In this document: piece after piece, positions 1 to 8,245 of the stretch
Layout of the letters: each line of letters opens with the position of its first letter
Position numbering within the stretch: the stretch's first letter is position 1
From: Donghicola eburneus
GTDB lineage: Bacteria; Pseudomonadota; Alphaproteobacteria; Rhodobacterales; Rhodobacteraceae
DNA: 64,000 bases
Assembly: GCF_900115865.1 (NCBI RefSeq)
Contig: NZ_FOXY01000005.1
Location: forward strand, 186,001-250,000
Direction of reading: 5' to 3'
The notes under the pieces: generated by a model
What the model saw: the letters and a program-made list of their open reading frames with translations, nothing else
What the model was told of the DNA's origin: nothing
Databases searched by the model: none
Translations under genes and position numbers: made by a program

Positions 1-546
1 GTCCCCATCCAGCAAATGCCGCATAAAGAAATCGGCCCCCAGCGACCACGGCAGCCCCAAGGTGAATACCCAGATCGAGGCGAACCACATCCGTGCGTGG
101 TTGTGCAAATAGCCGGTCTGCGCCAACTCTTTGGCCCAGAAATCGAACGGTTCAATGCCTGTTTCCCCTTCGCAGGCGTCCTGCCACATCCGGCGCAGTC
201 CACCCTCGGATTTCAGTCGGTCCAACTGACGCTGCAGGTCAGCGCGATAGGCGGTCCAGACGCCAGGCCGCATCTCGAGCCAGCCCTTCCAATAGGTGCG
301 CCAGTAAACTTCTTGGACAAATTTTTCCGCTGACTTCAAGCTGTGGCGGGCCAGCACGGCCTCTAGAACTTCGGCTTCGGTGATCAGCCGATGCCTCAGA
401 TAGGGCGACAGTGTTGACACGCCCTCTGTGTGGCGGTCGGGACCAAGGTCGTAGTTCCGGCGCTTGGCATAAGTGCTGCCAGCTTTGGGTAAAAACGCGC
501 TCAGGCGTTCTAGCGCTGCTGTGCGTGTTGGGGAAAAGTCGGTCAT
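1..546 (-). CDS. Photolyase/cryptochrome-type FAD-binding domain protein (3' end outside window)
   Basis: The minus strand reads open from an ATG at 546 to the window edge (182 residues seen). The protein starts directly in what is the C-terminal helical FAD domain of DNA photolyases. Visible family features are LSPYLRHRLI near residue 60, the VYWRTYWKGW segment, YLHNHARMWFAS and LGADFFMRHLLDGD. The N-terminal alpha/beta antenna domain of classical photolyases is absent. Short FAD-domain-only relatives occur in this bacterial family; whether this one repairs DNA or acts as a light sensor cannot be told here. It is divergent from clpP, with 196 bp between the two starts. The missing C-terminus should hold the rest of the FAD pocket. 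Confidence 0.8.
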   Translation of the reverse strand, partial: MTDFSPTRTAALERLSAFLPKAGSTYAKRRNYDLGPDRHTEGVSTLSPYLRHRLITEAEVLEAVLARHSLKSAEKFVQEVYWRTYWKGWLEMRPGVWTAYRADLQRQLDRLKSEGGLRRMWQDACEGETGIEPFDFWAKELAQTGYLHNHARMWFASIWVFTLGLPWSLGADFFMRHLLDGD

Positions 547-742
547 GGGCCTAGCCTCTTGGGGATGGGCATTGCTTAGAAAGTTATCCCGAAGGCTAGG
601 GCGCAACAGGTTTTGATCAATATCTGAGCAAATGAGACGTTTAAAAAAGGGCACGCCCCTTGCAGGGGGTCTGGTGCGAGACTAAGACTCAGGGAGCTAA
701 TTTGAATTTTAGTGTCCGAAAGACAGCAGGCAGAGGCAGAGA

Positions 743-1372
743 ATGCACGATCCTATTGATACTTACATGAACACCCTGGTCCCTATGGTGGTCGAGCAGA
801 CCAGCCGCGGGGAACGTGCATACGACATCTATTCGCGCCTTCTGAAGGAACGCATCATCTTCCTGTCGGGCCCCGTCCATGACGGTATGTCGAGCCTGAT
901 CGTCGCGCAGCTGCTGCATCTCGAGGCGGAAAACCCCTCGAAAGAGATCAGCATGTACATCAACAGCCCCGGCGGCGTTGTGACCTCGGGTCTGTCGATC
1001 TACGACACCATGCAGTACATCAAACCCAAGGTCTCGACCCTCGTGATCGGTCAGGCCGCGTCGATGGGCTCGCTCCTGCTGACTGCTGGCGAAAAGGGCA
1101 TGCGTTTCTCGCTGCCGAACAGCCGCGTCATGGTGCACCAGCCCTCTGGTGGCTATCAGGGTCAGGCGACGGACATTATGATCCACGCTCGCGAGACCGA
1201 GAAACTGAAGCGTCGCCTCAACGAAATTTACGTAAAACACACCGGTAACGACTACGAAACAGTCGAAGCCGCGCTGGAGCGTGACAACTTCATGTCGGCC
1301 GAGGACGCCAAAGAATGGGGTCTGATCGACGAAATCGTGGAAAACCGCACAAAGCCTGAAGACGAGGCGTAA
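743..1372 (+). CDS. clpP: ATP-dependent Clp protease proteolytic subunit ClpP
   Basis: ClpP is the barrel-forming serine protease that degrades proteins unfolded by ClpX or ClpA in the cytoplasm. The 209-residue protein has the normal family length. The catalytic triad can be read as Ser107 (in QAASMGS), His132 (in MVHQPSGG) and Asp181 (in LERDNFMS). The INSPGG segment near residue 73 is the oxyanion/handle signature. It lies 141 bp upstream of clpX on the same strand, the usual alphaproteobacterial pair. A hairpin follows the stop codon (1384-1412), so clpX may be transcribed separately in part. The ATG at 743 is chosen because the conserved N-terminus ([15 protein letters not shown]) begins right after it. 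Confidence 0.97.
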   Translation: MHDPIDTYMNTLVPMVVEQTSRGERAYDIYSRLLKERIIFLSGPVHDGMSSLIVAQLLHLEAENPSKEISMYINSPGGVVTSGLSIYDTMQYIKPKVSTLVIGQAASMGSLLLTAGEKGMRFSLPNSRVMVHQPSGGYQGQATDIMIHARETEKLKRRLNEIYVKHTGNDYETVEAALERDNFMSAEDAKEWGLIDEIVENRTKPEDEA

Positions 1373-1383
1373 CATAACAGTTT

Positions 1384-1412
1384 TGTGCCACAGATTACCG
1401 CGCTGTGGCACA
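1384..1412 (+). terminator. Hairpin between clpP and clpX
   Basis: A perfect 10-bp stem (TGTGCCACAG with CTGTGGCACA) encloses a 9-nt loop just after the clpP stop. Only a short T stretch (TTTG) follows, so it is a weak terminator or a stabilising 3' end rather than a strong stop. It could set the clpP to clpX ratio. Confidence 0.5.
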
Positions 1413-1513
1413 TTTGACATTGTGGCGGTGGGCGTGCTGCCCTAGCATTGCTCAAGACCAAGGGGTTTTGTCGGCATCGGCCGCACAGACCTACAATGCC
1501 GAGAAGGTGAGAT

Positions 1514-2785
1514 ATGTCGAACAATAGCAACGGCGACAGCAAAAATACCCTCTACTGTTCTTTCTGCGGAAAGAGCCAGCACGAGGTGCGCAAGCTGATC
1601 GCCGGCCCGACCGTGTTCATCTGCGATGAATGCGTCGAGCTGTGCATGGACATCATCCGCGAAGAAACGAAGGGCGGCGGGCTCAAGTCGCACGACGGCG
1701 TCCCGACCCCCAAAGAGATTTGCGAAGTTCTGGATGACTATGTGATCGGTCAAGCCCGCGCCAAGCGTGTTTTGTCGGTGGCTGTCCATAACCACTACAA
1801 GCGTCTGAACCACGCACAGGGTAGTTCCGAGATTGAACTGTCCAAATCCAACATCCTGCTTTTGGGTCCGACCGGTTGCGGTAAAACGCTGCTGGCCCAG
1901 ACCTTGGCGCGTATTCTGGATGTGCCGTTTACCATGGCCGATGCGACCACACTGACCGAAGCCGGTTATGTGGGCGAGGATGTGGAAAACATCATCCTGA
2001 AGCTCTTGCAGGCATCGGAATACAACGTCGAGCGCGCGCAGCGCGGCATCGTGTATATCGACGAGGTCGACAAGATCACCCGCAAGTCGGAAAACCCCTC
2101 GATCACTCGTGACGTGTCGGGCGAGGGCGTTCAGCAGGCTCTGCTGAAACTGATGGAAGGCACCGTGGCTTCGGTTCCGCCTCAGGGTGGCCGCAAGCAT
2201 CCCCAGCAGGAGTTCCTGCAGGTGGACACCACGAACATCCTGTTCATCTGCGGCGGCGCCTTTGCGGGTATCGACAAGATCATTGCGCAGCGCGGCAAAG
2301 GCAGCGCAATGGGCTTTGGTGCGGATGTGCGGGACGAAACCTCCAAAGGGGTCGGCGAATTGCTGGCTGAGCTCGAGCCTGAGGACCTGCTGAAGTTTGG
2401 CCTGATCCCCGAATTCGTTGGCCGTCTTCCGGTAATCGCTACGCTTGAGGATCTGGACGAGGACGCTCTGGTCACCATTCTGACCATGCCCAAGAACGCT
2501 CTGGTCAAGCAGTACCAGCGTCTGTTCGAACTGGAGGACACCAAGCTGACCTTCACCGACGACGCGCTGCTCGCGATTGCGCGCAAGGCGATTGCCCGCA
2601 AGACCGGCGCACGTGGTCTGCGCTCGATCATGGAAGACATCCTGCTGGATACCATGTTCGACCTGCCCGGCATGAGCGAAGTCGAAGAGGTTGTCGTCAA
2701 CGAAGAGGCTGTGAACTCTTCGGATGCGAAGCCGCTGATGATCTACGCCGAAACCGCCAAGAAGGGCGGCGCCAGCGCGGGCTGA
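1514..2785 (+). CDS. clpX: ATP-dependent Clp protease ATP-binding subunit ClpX
   Basis: ClpX is the AAA+ unfoldase that recognises substrates and feeds them into ClpP. The 423-residue protein has the full family architecture. An N-terminal zinc-binding domain carries Cys15, Cys18, Cys37 and Cys40. Walker A is GPTGCGKT at 118-125, the pore loop is GYVGED near 151-156, Walker B is [10 protein letters not shown] at 179-188, and an RKH loop (GGRKHPQQ) is present. It sits downstream of clpP in the same orientation and is followed by a strong terminator. The start is preceded by GAGAAGGTGAG, an acceptable ribosome binding site. Confidence 0.98.
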   Translation: MSNNSNGDSKNTLYCSFCGKSQHEVRKLIAGPTVFICDECVELCMDIIREETKGGGLKSHDGVPTPKEICEVLDDYVIGQARAKRVLSVAVHNHYKRLNHAQGSSEIELSKSNILLLGPTGCGKTLLAQTLARILDVPFTMADATTLTEAGYVGEDVENIILKLLQASEYNVERAQRGIVYIDEVDKITRKSENPSITRDVSGEGVQQALLKLMEGTVASVPPQGGRKHPQQEFLQVDTTNILFICGGAFAGIDKIIAQRGKGSAMGFGADVRDETSKGVGELLAELEPEDLLKFGLIPEFVGRLPVIATLEDLDEDALVTILTMPKNALVKQYQRLFELEDTKLTFTDDALLAIARKAIARKTGARGLRSIMEDILLDTMFDLPGMSEVEEVVVNEEAVNSSDAKPLMIYAETAKKGGASAG

Positions 2786-2810
2786 GGCCCGAGGCTAATT
2801 GACATTCCAA

Positions 2811-2840
2811 TGCCTGCCCCGACGGGGCGGGCATTTTTCT
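2811..2840 (+). terminator. Rho-independent terminator of clpX
   Basis: A 10-bp GC-rich stem (TGCCTGCCCC with GGGGCGGGCA, one G-T pair) and 3-nt loop are followed by TTTTTCTT. It ends the clpP-clpX unit before the Rid-family gene. Confidence 0.9.
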
Positions 2841-2885
2841 TGTCCGGCCCAGTGTGGCCGCATTTCCCGAAAAGGTTGAAGACAG

Positions 2886-3242
2886 ATGAAGCGCATCAAA
2901 TCCGGCGGTGTGTTCGAGGAAAAGATCGGCTACTGCCGTGCAGTCGTTGCGGGCGGTTTCGTCCATGTGGCAGGCACCGTGGGGCAGGGCGATACGGTCG
3001 AAGAACAGTGCAAATCCGCACTCGAGGTCATTGGCGGCGCCCTTGAAAAAGCGGGCAGTTCTTTTGCGGATGTGGTGCGCGTGAACTACTACCTGCCGGA
3101 CCGCGCGGAATTCGAAGCTTGCTGGCCGATCCTCGCGGAAACCTTTGGGGAAAACCCGCCTGCTGCGACCATGGTGGAATGCCGCCTGATCGACGACAAA
3201 TACCGCATCGAAATCGAAGTTACCGCCCTCGCTCACGGCTAA
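2886..3242 (+). CDS. Rid family (YjgF/YER057c/UK114) protein
   Basis: A 118-residue protein of the trimeric Rid fold. RidA members hydrolyse reactive enamine/imine intermediates from PLP enzymes. Family features are [11 protein letters not shown] near residue 23, the alternating strand pattern, and a C-terminal [10 protein letters not shown] strand. At the place where RidA carries its substrate-binding arginine (PPAR-T-x-VE), this protein reads PPAATMVEC with Ala94. It is therefore more likely a non-deaminase Rid subgroup, and the ridA symbol is withheld. It lies between the clpX terminator and the NDUFA12 gene, 59 bp upstream of the latter and on the same strand, and may be the first gene of a four-gene run. 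Confidence 0.85.
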   Translation: MKRIKSGGVFEEKIGYCRAVVAGGFVHVAGTVGQGDTVEEQCKSALEVIGGALEKAGSSFADVVRVNYYLPDRAEFEACWPILAETFGENPPAATMVECRLIDDKYRIEIEVTALAHG

Positions 3243-3301
3243 GGGACTGGACCTTTCGAGGCCAATCGGCCATACGGAAGGTAATTAGATCGGAGGCACC
3301 T

Positions 3302-3685
3302 ATGGGTATTCTGAACACGCTGCTGAAAGCTGTGACCTGGTGGAACGGCGCGACCTTGAACACCATGCTCTGGACCAACCGTCACGGGCAAAAAGTGGGC
3401 GAGGACGAGCAGGGCAACGTCTTTTACCAAACCGAAGGCGGCAAGCGCCGCTGGGTGATCTTTAACGGCGAAGCCGAAGCAAGCCGCGTCAGCCCCGACT
3501 GGCATGGTTGGCTGCACTACACCTATGATGAGCCGCCGACCGATCGTCCGCTGGCCCACAAAGAGTGGGAAAAGCCGCACCAGGAAAACCTGACCGGTAC
3601 GCCGCTGGCCTACGCGCCCGCAGGGTCGATCCGTCGCCCTGAGCCCGCGCCTCGTCAGGACTACGAAGCCTGGCAGCCCGAGTAA
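3302..3685 (+). CDS. NADH:ubiquinone oxidoreductase subunit NDUFA12
   Basis: A 127-residue homologue of the mitochondrial complex I accessory subunit NDUFA12 (B17.2), which alphaproteobacteria share. The family core is seen in [37 protein letters not shown] and a Pro-rich tail. It is expected to sit at the membrane/matrix-arm side of complex I on the cytoplasmic face. The ATG at 3302 has a strong site (CGGAGG) 8 bases upstream, which fixes the start over the longer upstream reading. It is 9 bp upstream of mlaD and probably co-transcribed. The main nuo cluster is not in this window. Confidence 0.93.
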   Translation: MGILNTLLKAVTWWNGATLNTMLWTNRHGQKVGEDEQGNVFYQTEGGKRRWVIFNGEAEASRVSPDWHGWLHYTYDEPPTDRPLAHKEWEKPHQENLTGTPLAYAPAGSIRRPEPAPRQDYEAWQPE

Positions 3686-3694
3686 GGCATCATC

Positions 3695-4144
3695 ATGGCT
3701 GAGAACCGTACCGAAGTACTGGTCGGCGGCGCTGTTATGGCGCTCGCCATCGGGTTTGTGGTGTATGCAGGGCAGGTGGCTGGCCTGTCGCTAGGACAGT
3801 CTGCGACCTATCCGCTGACTGCGAGCTTCCGCTCGGCCGAGGGCATCACCCTCGGGACCGACGTGCGTTTGGCCGGTGTGAAAATCGGCACCGTCAGCGA
3901 CATGGAGCTGAATCCGACCACGTTCCGCGCCGAGACCGAAATCCAGATCCAGAACGGGATCGAACTGCCCTATGACAGTGCGATTACCGTCGCGTCCGAG
4001 GGTTTGCTCGGGGGCAACTACATCGAGATTGTGCCTGGCGGCTCGCTCGATAACCTTGCTGCTGGGGACGAGATCGAGGATACGCAGAGCGCGATCAGCC
4101 TTGTATCGCTGATGATGAAGTTCGTGTCCGGGGGCTCCGAGTGA
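3695..4144 (+). CDS. mlaD: MlaD-like MCE-domain lipid transport protein
   Basis: A 149-residue single-pass protein. One N-terminal membrane helix (about residues 9-30) is followed by one MCE domain (RSAEGITLGTDVRLAGVKIG, then a glycine-rich GLLGGNYIEIVPGG). In the Mla system MlaD hexamers in the inner membrane carry phospholipids between membranes. No mlaE, mlaF or mlaC is adjacent, so partners must lie elsewhere. The gene overlaps the next one (GTGA), implying translational coupling to the DUF2155 protein. Confidence 0.88.
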   Translation: MAENRTEVLVGGAVMALAIGFVVYAGQVAGLSLGQSATYPLTASFRSAEGITLGTDVRLAGVKIGTVSDMELNPTTFRAETEIQIQNGIELPYDSAITVASEGLLGGNYIEIVPGGSLDNLAAGDEIEDTQSAISLVSLMMKFVSGGSE

Positions 4145-4524
4145 TCCGGTACGCCGCAGCTTTGTTGATGGCCGTTTCGCTGCCTGCGGCAGCTCAAGAA
4201 GCGACAACGCGCGGCACCGGCGCGTTGTTGCGTGGCTTGGATAAAATCACCGGCGCCGTCACTGATCTGGAAATTGAAACCGGCGGATACGCGCGTCTAG
4301 GGCGCGTGACTATCGCGCTCGGTGAATGTCGCTACCCGCCGGATGATCCGGCTGGCGAAGGCTATGCATTTTTGTCGATTGCCGAACAGGACGGTGCCTC
4401 TGTTTTTCAGGGCTGGATGGTCGCGTCATCGCCAGCGCTGAACCCAGTGGACCACGCCCGCTATGACGTCTGGGTATTGCGTTGCACCACAGCAGACGGA
4501 TCGTCTTCGAGCGGGACAGAGTAA
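4141..4524 (+). CDS. DUF2155 domain-containing secreted protein
   Basis: A 127-residue protein with a short signal peptide (AALLMAVSLPAAAQ). The mature part carries the DUF2155 pattern: LDKITGAVTDLEIETG, then RLGRVTIALGECRYP and a C-terminal YDVWVLRC. Its function is not known; it is expected in the periplasm or envelope. The GTG start overlaps the mlaD stop. The 3' end overlaps the convergent aat gene by 64 bp, so both stop regions are coding on both strands. Confidence 0.85.
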   Translation: MIRYAAALLMAVSLPAAAQEATTRGTGALLRGLDKITGAVTDLEIETGGYARLGRVTIALGECRYPPDDPAGEGYAFLSIAEQDGASVFQGWMVASSPALNPVDHARYDVWVLRCTTADGSSSSGTE

Positions 4525-5099
4525 ATATCAGCAACATTTTCCAGCGCGTTCGACAGCCTTGCGTGATACTCGGCGCGAGGAATCTCTATCGCCCCAAGGC
4601 TGGCCAAATGCGGCGTCAGGAACTGCGTGTCAAACAGGGTAAAGCCCGCACGGCGCAGGTGGTCCACCAGCCACGCGAGCGCCAGTTTTGACGCGTCGGT
4701 CCGGCGCGAGAACATGCTCTCTCCGAAATAGGCAGTGCCAAGGGCAAGGCCATAGACCCCGCCAATCAGCTCTCCGTCTTCGGACCAGATTTCGAGAGAA
4801 TGGCCATATCCGATCTCGTGAAGCTTGGTGTACAGAGCCAGGATCTCCGCGTTGATCCACGTCTCTGAACGTTCTGCACAGGCCTCCATCACGCCGCGAT
4901 AATTTCCGTTGATGGATACCGAATATCCGCCACGTTTGATCCGCCGTGCAAGGCTGCGCGAGATGTGAAAACCGTCTAGGGGAATGATGCCACGCAGCTT
5001 GGGATCGACCCAAAATAGGTCGGGATCATCGCGGCCCTCCGACATGGGAAAGACACCTGCGGCATAGGCATTCAAGAGGAGTTCCGGCGTGATCGTCAT
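4461..5099 (-). CDS. aat: Leucyl/phenylalanyl-tRNA--protein transferase
   Basis: Aat adds Leu or Phe from aminoacyl-tRNA to proteins with N-terminal Lys or Arg, marking them for ClpS-ClpAP degradation (N-degron pathway). The 212-residue protein has the family core: LLLNAYAAGVFPMSEGRDDP, FWVDPKLRGIIPL, WINAEILALYTKLHEIGY, GGVYGLALGTAYFGESMF and LFDTQFLTPHLASLGA. The start is taken at 5099 (MTITPELLL), as the 12 residues upstream are not conserved in type. It lies downstream of accBC on the same strand. Confidence 0.95.
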   Translation of the reverse strand: MTITPELLLNAYAAGVFPMSEGRDDPDLFWVDPKLRGIIPLDGFHISRSLARRIKRGGYSVSINGNYRGVMEACAERSETWINAEILALYTKLHEIGYGHSLEIWSEDGELIGGVYGLALGTAYFGESMFSRRTDASKLALAWLVDHLRRAGFTLFDTQFLTPHLASLGAIEIPRAEYHARLSNALENVADIYSVPLEDDPSAVVQRNTQTS

Positions 5100-5132
5100 A
5101 GAGAATAATCCTAATCCGCCCGCCGGAATGCG

Positions 5133-5160
5133 CAAGGGCAGGCGCGATGGCCTGCCCTTG
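5133..5160 (-). other. Perfect hairpin between accC and aat
   Basis: An 11-bp perfect stem (CAAGGGCAGGC with GCCTGCCCTTG) and 6-nt loop lies 27 bp past the accC stop. No T-run follows on the minus strand, so it may be an RNA-stabilising structure or a Rho-independent terminator without a tail. Confidence 0.5.
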
Positions 5161-5186
5161 GAAATTGTGTCTAGCGGCCTGAAAGA

Positions 5187-6533
5187 TCAGCCGAAATTCG
5201 CGGCCAGCCACTTTTCCAACCAGTGGATGTCGTAGTCACCGGTGTGAATATCCTTTTCCGCGAGCAGCGCGTGGAACAGGGGCACGGTGGTGTCGACGCC
5301 ATCCACAATCAACTCGCCCAAGGCGCGGTTCAGACGGGCCAAAGCCTCGGTCCGGTCGCGGCCATGCACGATCAGTTTGCCGATCAAGCTGTCGTAGTAG
5401 GGCGGAATCGAGTAGCCCTGATAGAGCGCGCTGTCCATCCGCACACCCAGACCTCCGGGGGCATGGTACTGGGTGATCTTGCCGGGGCAAGGCGCAAAGT
5501 TCGGCAGACGCTCTGCGTTAATGCGAACCTCGATGGCGTGACCGTTGATCTGCAACTCGTCCTGAGTGAACGACAGCTTCTGACCCGCCGCGACGCGAAT
5601 CTGTTCGCGCACCAGATCGACGCCAAAGATGGCTTCGGTCACAGGGTGTTCCACCTGCAGACGTGTGTTCATCTCGATGAAGTAGAACTCACCGTTCTCG
5701 TACAGGAACTCGATGGTGCCTGCGCCGCGGTAGTTCATTGCGCCGATGGCGTCGGCACAGATTTTACCGATGCGCGCGCGCTCTTCTTCGGTGATGCAGG
5801 GGCCGGGGGCCTCTTCGAGTACTTTCTGGTGACGACGCTGCAGCGAGCAGTCGCGCTCGCCCAAGTGCACACCGTTGCCCTGACCATCGCCGAACACCTG
5901 AATTTCGATGTGGCGGGGCTTTTGCAGGTACTTCTCGATGTAGACTTCGTCGTTGCCGAACGCCGCTTTCGCCTCGGACCGCGCGGTGCGGAACGAATTC
6001 TCGATCTCTTGCTCGTTCAGAGCCACCTTCATACCGCGGCCACCGCCACCGGCGGTCGCCTTGATGATGACAGGGTAGCCCATGTCAGCGGCGACCTTCT
6101 TGGCGTCTTCCACGGTGGGAACGCCGCCAGCAGAGCCGGGCACCACGGGGATCCCCAGCTTTTCAGCCGTTTCCTTGGCGGTGATCTTGTCGCCCATCTG
6201 GCTGATGTGCTCGGCCGAGGGGCCGATAAAGGTGATGCCGTGATCCTCGACGATCTGCACGAAGTTCTGGTTTTCCGACAGGAAGCCATAGCCCGGATGG
6301 ATCGCCTGCGCGCCGGTCACTTCACAGGCCGCGATGATCGCGGGGAAGGACAGGTAGCTGTCAGTGCTAGAATTGGGGCCGATGCAGACAGCCTCGTCCG
6401 CCATGCGCACATGCATGGCGTTGGCGTCTGCGGTCGAGTGGACCGCGACAGAGGCGATGCCCATCTCGCGGCAGGCGCGGATGACGCGCAGCGCGATTTC
6501 GCCCCGGTTCGCGATCAGAATTTTATCGAACAT
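5187..6533 (-). CDS. accC: Acetyl-CoA carboxylase, biotin carboxylase subunit
   Basis: AccC carboxylates the biotin on AccB using ATP and bicarbonate, the first step of malonyl-CoA and fatty acid synthesis. The 448-residue protein is full length. It has the N-terminal [19 protein letters not shown] domain, the ATP-grasp with the glycine-rich loop GGGGRGMK near residue 165, the [17 protein letters not shown] segment, and [16 protein letters not shown] with the catalytic Arg/Glu set. It lies 9 bp downstream of accB in one operon, the standard bacterial order. Confidence 0.97.
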   Translation of the reverse strand: MFDKILIANRGEIALRVIRACREMGIASVAVHSTADANAMHVRMADEAVCIGPNSSTDSYLSFPAIIAACEVTGAQAIHPGYGFLSENQNFVQIVEDHGITFIGPSAEHISQMGDKITAKETAEKLGIPVVPGSAGGVPTVEDAKKVAADMGYPVIIKATAGGGGRGMKVALNEQEIENSFRTARSEAKAAFGNDEVYIEKYLQKPRHIEIQVFGDGQGNGVHLGERDCSLQRRHQKVLEEAPGPCITEEERARIGKICADAIGAMNYRGAGTIEFLYENGEFYFIEMNTRLQVEHPVTEAIFGVDLVREQIRVAAGQKLSFTQDELQINGHAIEVRINAERLPNFAPCPGKITQYHAPGGLGVRMDSALYQGYSIPPYYDSLIGKLIVHGRDRTEALARLNRALGELIVDGVDTTVPLFHALLAEKDIHTGDYDIHWLEKWLAANFG

Positions 6534-6542
6534 GGGTCAGCC

Positions 6543-7037
6543 TCACTCGATGATAACGAGCGGTGCGCCGTACTCTACTGCCGAGCCGTCTTCGACGAGG
6601 ATACGCTTGACGGTGCCCGACTTGGGCGCGGGGATGTGGTTCATGGTCTTCATCGCTTCGATGATGACGATGGTGTCACCCTCTTTGACCTGTGCGCCGA
6701 CAGAGATGAACGCCGGTGCGCCGGGCTCTGCCTGCAGGTAGATGGTGCCAACCATGGGCGAGGTCACAGCGCCGGGGTGGTCGGCGGGATTGTCGCTTGC
6801 GGGTGCTTCGGCAGCGGCGGGTGCAGGGGCAGCAGCAGGTGCCGGAGCGGCGGGGGCAGCAGCGTATTGGACAGGGGCAGGGGCCGCGACAGGGGCTGCG
6901 CGCGACACGCGCACATCAAGACTATCATCCTCGGCGTATTCACGCTTGACCTGCAGTTCGGTCAGATCGTTTTCGCGCAGCAGCTCTGCAAGAGCCTGAA
7001 TGAAGGCGACATCTGCGTCGTGGTTTGTTTTGCTCAT
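6543..7037 (-). CDS. accB: Acetyl-CoA carboxylase biotin carboxyl carrier protein
   Basis: AccB carries the biotin that shuttles carboxyl groups from AccC to the carboxyltransferase. The 164-residue protein has an N-terminal acidic helix region, a flexible Ala/Pro linker at about 47-80, and a C-terminal biotinyl domain. The target lysine is Lys130 in EAMKTMNHI. It is the first gene of accB-accC. A 233-bp upstream region holds a conspicuous inverted repeat (7184-7220) that may be its operator. Confidence 0.96.
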   Translation of the reverse strand: MSKTNHDADVAFIQALAELLRENDLTELQVKREYAEDDSLDVRVSRAAPVAAPAPVQYAAAPAAPAPAAAPAPAAAEAPASDNPADHPGAVTSPMVGTIYLQAEPGAPAFISVGAQVKEGDTIVIIEAMKTMNHIPAPKSGTVKRILVEDGSAVEYGAPLVIIE

Positions 7038-7183
7038 ACCGTCCTCGATAGGTGGATATCCCGCACCGGAGTGGCCGGAAGCGGGTCACGAATTTGAACG
7101 GCTTATACGCGGTCTAAGAATGCGTGAAAAGCTTCGGATCACTGTTTCAGGGCCGGAAAAGACGGGTTTCGCCTATAACGCGA

Positions 7184-7220
7184 ATAGATTATCTATAAAA
7201 TGACCCTGGATGATAGATAA
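7184..7220 (-). promoter_or_regulatory. Inverted-repeat cluster upstream of accB (candidate operator)
   Basis: Three copies of the hexamer ATAGAT occur in alternating orientation: 7184-7189 (+), 7191-7196 (-) and 7213-7218 (+). The first two form a perfect palindrome with a single central base. The second and third form an 8-bp inverted repeat (TTATCTAT and ATAGATAA) with a 16-nt spacer. It lies about 150 bp upstream of the accB start and just past the rutR-like gene. It looks like a dimer or tandem-dimer binding site; the regulator is unknown. Confidence 0.45.
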
Positions 7221-7270
7221 ATTCAAAACCTATCGAGGCGGGGCAACTTTCCTGCCCGAAGGGCGCGTGT

Positions 7271-7885
7271 TCAGGGCGTCAGCATCCGTGTAAAGAGGGT
7301 GGTCAAATAGCTCTCGGCCTCGTCGAAAATCTCGTCGGTGTCTTCGCGCAGGATGGCGCGGACCTGCACGTCAAAGTCCGCGTAGTGCTGGGTCAGCGAC
7401 CAGATCGAGAAGATCAGGTGGTATGGATCGATCTCGGCGATGCGGCCATCGGCACTCCACTTGCGGATGATCTTGACCTTTTCGTCGACCAGCTCTTTGA
7501 GCTCGCCTTCGATGGCGTGCATCATGCGCGGGGCGCCTTGAATGATCTCGTTCGCAAAGAGGCGGCTTTCGCGCGGGAAGTCGCGGCTCATCTGAAGTTT
7601 GCGCTTCATATAGGCCAAGATTTCTTCGATCGCGTCGCCGTCTTCCTTCATCTCACGCAGGGGATCGAGCCAGTTGTCCAGCAGCCCTTCGAGCACCTCG
7701 GTAAAGATCGCTTCTTTGCTTTTGAAGTAATAGAGCAGGTTGGGTTTCGACAGGCCTGCAGCCTTGGCGATTTGATCCAGAGTGCTGCCACGGAACCCGT
7801 ATTGCGAGAACATGACCAAAGCGGCCTCGAGAATCGCTTCGGTGTTCTTGCGTTGGATGCGGGTCATGGGTTTGCGCTGCGTCAT
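7271..7885 (-). CDS. TetR-family regulator, RutR-like
   Basis: A 204-residue dimeric repressor type. The N-terminal helix-turn-helix spans about residues 13-58 (LDQIAKAAGLSKPNLLYYFKS). The C-terminal half follows RutR closely: SRDFPRESRLFANEIIQGAP, LVDEKVKIIRKW, IDPYHLIFSIWSLTQHYADF. In Escherichia coli, RutR senses uracil/thymine and controls pyrimidine use. Here no rut genes adjoin; the gene lies upstream of accBC, on the same strand. The ligand is therefore an open question. The start at 7885 places MTQRKPMTRIQRKN first; an internal Met 6 codons later is the alternative. Confidence 0.85.
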   Translation of the reverse strand: MTQRKPMTRIQRKNTEAILEAALVMFSQYGFRGSTLDQIAKAAGLSKPNLLYYFKSKEAIFTEVLEGLLDNWLDPLREMKEDGDAIEEILAYMKRKLQMSRDFPRESRLFANEIIQGAPRMMHAIEGELKELVDEKVKIIRKWSADGRIAEIDPYHLIFSIWSLTQHYADFDVQVRAILREDTDEIFDEAESYLTTLFTRMLTP

Positions 7886-7949
7886 GTTGGGTAAGTAAGA
7901 TGCGTGACAACAGCTTGTAAAGAACGGAAATGCCGCCCAACCGCCGTAA

Positions 7950-7977
7950 GGGCGACTGAATATTAGGCAAGTCGCCC
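7950..7977 (-). other. Hairpin between the DUF1289 gene and the rutR-like gene
   Basis: An 8-bp stem (GGGCGACT with AGTCGCCC) encloses a 12-nt loop. It lies after the ccmI-ruvX-DUF1289 operon in the direction of transcription. No T-run follows, so terminator activity is uncertain. Confidence 0.4.
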
Positions 7978-8011
7978 CATGGCATATGGAATTTCGAAGA
8001 ATTTTCGAAAA

Positions 8012-8245
8012 TCAGGCGCGTTTGAGCCGCGCGGCGCGCCCGCCACGGCGCTGTTTGTGTAGGTCTGCGCGCGCCGGAAGTTCGCCCATAATCTGGCGGC
8101 GCACTTCGGGTGTCATCCGTGACCAAGCGCCGATTTCATCCAGCGAACGCAAGCAGCCGGTGCACAGTTTGGTTTCTGGGTGAATCACACAGATTTTGAC
8201 GCAGGGACTTTCGATTTCGTCCCGTTTCCAGATGTCGTCGGTCAA
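8012..8245 (-). CDS. DUF1289 domain-containing protein
   Basis: A 77-residue small protein with four cysteines (Cys15, Cys19, Cys28, Cys31) in the family pattern SPCVKICVIHPETKLCTGC. This looks like a metal-binding knuckle. Sequence LRSLDEIGAWSRMTPEVRR matches the rest of the family signature. The role is not established. It overlaps the ruvX stop by 4 bp and ends a three-gene operon. Confidence 0.88.
   Translation of the reverse strand: MTDDIWKRDEIESPCVKICVIHPETKLCTGCLRSLDEIGAWSRMTPEVRRQIMGELPARADLHKQRRGGRAARLKRA

Noticed and set aside
613-626. FNR-type box TTGAT-N4-ATCTG upstream of clpP
   Set aside because: The right half does not match the consensus (ATCAA), and single matches of this length are expected by chance.
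5223-7097. 624-codon open frame on the plus strand across accC and accB
   Set aside because: It is antisense to accC/accB with low complexity in the accB linker region and no recognisable domain.
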